Assembly: GCA_014382705.1 (NCBI GenBank)
Contig: JACNJE010000090.1
Span: 17,428 to 81,427 of the forward strand
From: Verrucomicrobiota bacterium
GTDB taxonomy: Bacteria > Verrucomicrobiota > Verrucomicrobiia > Limisphaerales > UBA1096
Direction: 5' to 3'
Length of the DNA: 64,000 nt
Below the pieces are notes generated by a model. That model was not told the origin of the DNA, made no database searches, and saw nothing but the letters and a program-made list of their open reading frames with translations. A program made the position numbers and the translations under genes. Shown here one piece after another: positions 62,029 through 64,000 of this stretch (positions are counted from its first letter, which is position 1; each line of letters starts with the position of its first letter).

Positions 62029-63396
62029 ATGCGTGCCGTGCAGCAGCAGCAGACAGTGGCCAAGCCGGCGAGCTTTTCCGGCATCGGGCTGCATAGCGGC
62101 AACAAGGTCGCGATGACCCTGTTGCCCGCGCCGCCGAATTCCGGCATCACCTTTCGCCGCGTGGATCTCGACAGCCACGCGGAGATCCCGGCGCTGGTCG
62201 GGAATGTCGCCGAGACCGACCGCTCGACCACGCTTTCCAAAGGCAACGCCAAGGTGCAAACGGTGGAGCACGTGTTGGCGGCCCTGTACGGGTTTGGGGT
62301 GACCAACGCCGTGGTCGAGCTCGACTCGAGCGAACCGCCCGTGGGGGACGGCAGCGCGCGGCAGTTCTGCAAACTGATCCGCGAGGCCGGCGTCGAGACG
62401 CAGGCAGAACGCATTGAGCCGATCAAAATCGCCGCGCCGATCGAGTACACGCATGACGGCACCGTGATGTCGATCAGCCCGCACGACGGCTTCAAGATCA
62501 CATGCACCAGCTCTGACAAGGGCGGTCGGTTCACCCAGTTTTTCAGCGTCGAGCTGACGTCCGAAACGTGGGAGAGCGAGATCGCCCAAGCGCGAACCTT
62601 TTGTTTTTACGAGGAGATCGAGTACCTCATCAAGAACGGCCTCATCCGTGGCGGCAGCCTCGAGAACGCGATTGTCATCCGCGACGATGCCGTGCTGACG
62701 ACCGAGCCGATGCGCTACCGCGAGGAGTTTGTGCGGCACAAGATTTTGGACATCATTGGCGACTTGAGCCTCGTCGGCGCGCCGTTGCGCGGGCACGTTG
62801 TCGCGGTCAAGCCGGGGCACGCTGCCAACTGCGGCTTGGCCAGGCGCATCCTGCAACAGGCACGCCGCCCGCTGGTGGCCGCGCAAAGTTTTTCCCCGCC
62901 GGGCGACAAGCCGGTGAAGCAACCCACCCAACCCAAGCAATCCCAAGTGAGCGAAGAAGCAACAGCCCCACTCGACGCCGAGCAGATCATGCAGATTCTG
63001 CCGCACCGCTACCCGTTCCTGATGGTGGACCGGGTGACGCAGATCGACGGCAACCAGATCACCGCGGAGAAAAATGTCACGATCAACGAGCCGTATTTCC
63101 AGGGCCACTTCCCCGGCCATCCGATCATGCCGGGTGTACTGCAACTCGAGGCGATGGCGCAGGTGGCCGGCATCCTCACGCTCAAGCAGGCCGACAACGC
63201 CGGCAAAATCGCCTATTTCATGGCCGCCGACAAAGTGAAGTGGCGCAAGCCGGTCAAGCCGGGCGACGTCCTGCAGATCGACATCGAGCTGCTCCGGGCA
63301 CGAGGCAAGGTGGCCAAGGCCAGGGGTGTCTGCACCGTGCGCGGCGACGTGGTCAGCGAAGCCGAGATCACCTTCTCCCTCGCGGGGAAATCATAA
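62029..63396 (+). CDS. lpxC/fabZ: Bifunctional LpxC-FabZ fusion
   Basis: One 455-aa chain joins UDP-3-O-acyl-GlcNAc deacetylase (LpxC, residues 1 to about 288) to 3-hydroxyacyl-ACP dehydratase (FabZ, about 312-455) through a Pro/Lys/Gln-rich linker (about 289-310). LpxC metal ligands are H81 ([11 protein letters not shown]), H237 and D241 ([10 protein letters not shown]), with catalytic H264. FabZ has [11 protein letters not shown], catalytic H360 in [11 protein letters not shown] and E374 in QLEAMAQ. The fusion couples the committed step of lipid A synthesis with fatty-acid elongation and is known in Bacteroidetes and some other phyla. LpxA is encoded at 5986. The ATG is at 62029. Confidence 0.96.
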   Translation: MRAVQQQQTVAKPASFSGIGLHSGNKVAMTLLPAPPNSGITFRRVDLDSHAEIPALVGNVAETDRSTTLSKGNAKVQTVEHVLAALYGFGVTNAVVELDSSEPPVGDGSARQFCKLIREAGVETQAERIEPIKIAAPIEYTHDGTVMSISPHDGFKITCTSSDKGGRFTQFFSVELTSETWESEIAQARTFCFYEEIEYLIKNGLIRGGSLENAIVIRDDAVLTTEPMRYREEFVRHKILDIIGDLSLVGAPLRGHVVAVKPGHAANCGLARRILQQARRPLVAAQSFSPPGDKPVKQPTQPKQSQVSEEATAPLDAEQIMQILPHRYPFLMVDRVTQIDGNQITAEKNVTINEPYFQGHFPGHPIMPGVLQLEAMAQVAGILTLKQADNAGKIAYFMAADKVKWRKPVKPGDVLQIDIELLRARGKVAKARGVCTVRGDVVSEAEITFSLAGKS

Positions 63397-63437
63397 CCGG
63401 CAATAAAGTTGTGGCCTTCATAAAACAGCCGAGGGTT

Positions 63438-63481
63438 CACCCTCATCCGGCCTGCGGCCACCTTCTCCCGGAGGGAGAAGG
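63438..63481. repeat. REP-like hairpin element
   Basis: The dyad CCTTCTCCC (63461-63469), loop GGA, GGGAGAAGG (63473-63481) is a perfect 9-bp stem, preceded by CCGGCCTGCGGCC. Closely similar text is a common dispersed intergenic repeat in many GC-rich bacteria (from memory). It lies 42 bp beyond lpxC-fabZ. Confidence 0.7.
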
Positions 63482-63496
63482 AATCAAACCGAACGC

Positions 63497-63508
63497 GCTT
63501 GGCCAAGC
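63497..63508. repeat. Palindrome GCTTGGCCAAGC, intergenic copy
   Basis: Exact copy downstream of lpxC-fabZ; the last copy before the AT-rich end of the window. Confidence 0.95.
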
Positions 63509-63654
63509 GGAGTGGCTGCGAAACTCGATCAAAGAAAATGTTATTTTCTAGTTGACGTAAGTTGTTTTTTTGATCTAGGTCGTTTCTGTCACAGCAATAG
63601 AGCGGATCTATTCAATTGAGTGACTCAACATAAATACATTGAAAGATAATCAAA

Positions 63655-63945
63655 ATGAGTAAATTGATAAAAAAATGTATGGTGCTCGTCTGCGGATTGT
63701 TCCTTTTGGGAGTTGGCAAACAGACTACAAATGCGGAAACAGACATTGCCATTTTATTATATGCCGATGCAAGTTATGCGTTTACGATGGTGAGCGTATG
63801 GGATCCACCGCAGGGCTTAGAAATACCAAACGAGCCTGTTGTGGTTGATTCAGGTGATGTTTTGTATGTCGGATGGTATTTTGAAAGTGTTACAATTATC
63901 GAGACATCAGATCAACCTGGTGCTGGTGTACTAAGGAGTGCGTAG
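63655..63945 (+). CDS. Small secreted protein of unknown function
   Basis: A 96-aa ORF with a convincing signal peptide (basic KLIKK, then MVLVCGLFLLGVG, cleavage near TNA-ET). The mature part of about 70 residues has alternating hydrophobic beta-like stretches and no Cys, and I recognise no family. The region is distinctly AT-rich compared with the rest of the window, suggesting acquired DNA. The ATG at 63655 lacks a clear Shine-Dalgarno sequence. The frame closes at TAG 63943-63945, so it may be complete or be a broken remnant of a longer protein. Confidence 0.5.
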   Translation: MSKLIKKCMVLVCGLFLLGVGKQTTNAETDIAILLYADASYAFTMVSVWDPPQGLEIPNEPVVVDSGDVLYVGWYFESVTIIETSDQPGAGVLRSA

Positions 63946-64000
63946 GTAAGTAGACATTAGATTTATACCTTGATATGATTTGCGGCGTGAAAGAGCACGA

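Larger units (their letters stand above)
73..63508. repeat. Highly iterated palindrome family GCTTGGCCAAGC (28 exact copies)
   Basis: A 12-bp perfect palindrome dispersed over the window. Exact copies found by eye start at 73, 2021, 2273, 3564, 5769, 7933, 8965, 12510, 15602, 16780, 19828, 21449, 23556, 24322, 25762, 33759, 34884, 36737, 38222, 39305, 41129, 46006, 46637, 48925, 54578, 55026, 56587 and 63497. Many more sites keep only CTTGGCCAAG or TTGGCCAA, for example at 136, 8757, 11389, 14234, 30541 and 60061. The copies at 5767-5782, 19826-19841 and 41127-41142 extend to the 16-mer GCGCTTGGCCAAGCGC, and the one at 46002-46021 is a 20-bp palindrome. Most copies are inside coding sequence, in all three frames. 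Random expectation for a given 12-mer in 64 kb is about 0.004. The role is unknown; it behaves like a HIP1-type element. Confidence 0.95.
63397..63654. other. Intergenic region with REP-like hairpin and palindrome, turning AT-rich
   Basis: 258 bp with no gene. It contains a hairpin repeat (63461-63481) and an exact GCTTGGCCAAGC (63497-63508), after which the sequence becomes AT-rich. TTGACG at 63552 could be a -35 box, but no good -10 lies 17 bp on. Confidence 0.6.

Noticed and set aside
73-63508. Palindrome copies as CRISPR repeats
   Set aside because: Spacing is irregular, from tens of bases to kilobases, and most copies are inside genes; no array or cas gene is present.
1-64000. tRNA or rRNA genes
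   Set aside because: I looked through the intergenic gaps for cloverleaf-like sequence and rRNA-like conserved blocks and saw none; a dedicated scan (tRNAscan-SE, Infernal) could still find one.

Overview
The window looks like a chromosome segment from a GC-rich, Gram-negative member of the Verrucomicrobia or the wider PVC group. The evidence is a lipid A pathway (LpxA and an LpxC-FabZ fusion), an H-X9-DG prepilin-like protein, a DUF1501/DUF1549-DUF1553 pair, a secreted sulfatase, a two-domain DUF1080 protein and a DUF5060/DUF4038 glycosidase-like protein. I saw no rRNA or tRNA gene, CRISPR array, phage or transposase gene.

Layout. 0.1-4.6 kb (minus strand): KamA-like radical SAM enzyme, MoaC, PanB, a prepilin-like protein and a degenerate HsdR-N-like protein. 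4.7-6.8 kb: M42 peptidase, an inverted-repeat element and LpxA. 6.8-15.5 kb (minus strand): RadC, sulfatase and a tetR-OMF-MFP-RND efflux operon with a near-perfect TetR-type operator. 15.6-24.6 kb: DUF1080 protein, a pseudo-receiver, DUF1553 and DUF1501 proteins, DUF4038 protein and TilS. 24.5-35 kb: ThiH, a small membrane protein, M3 peptidase, FkbM methyltransferase, Rieske plus a cytochrome b-diheme c fusion, AlkA-like glycosylase, MFS transporter and Der. 35-44.5 kb: a glycan locus with a giant TPR/GT9-like protein with three modules, two tandem GT4 paralogues and two tandem GT2 paralogues. 44.6-49.7 kb: a coupled operon of DUF58, VWA, an iron-type binding lipoprotein and a permease. 49.7-57.8 kb: PQQ-propeller/EF-hand protein, sodium:solute symporter, NamZ, Psd, FxsA and a TPR-peroxiredoxin. 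58-64 kb: PheT, DUF3050 protein, ABC ATPase, LpxC-FabZ and an AT-rich end with a small secreted protein.

The most striking signal is not a gene. A 12-bp perfect palindrome, GCTTGGCCAAGC, often extended to GCGCTTGGCCAAGCGC, occurs exactly 28 times by my eye count, where chance predicts far less than one. Many 8-11 bp versions also occur. It lies inside genes on both strands and in all three frames, leaving recurrent LGQA, LAKR and AWPS peptides in unrelated proteins, and also between genes. This resembles the cyanobacterial HIP1 highly iterated palindrome in behaviour but has a different and longer sequence. It is absent from the AT-richer GT2 pair (about 42.1-44.6 kb), which fits recent acquisition of that pair.
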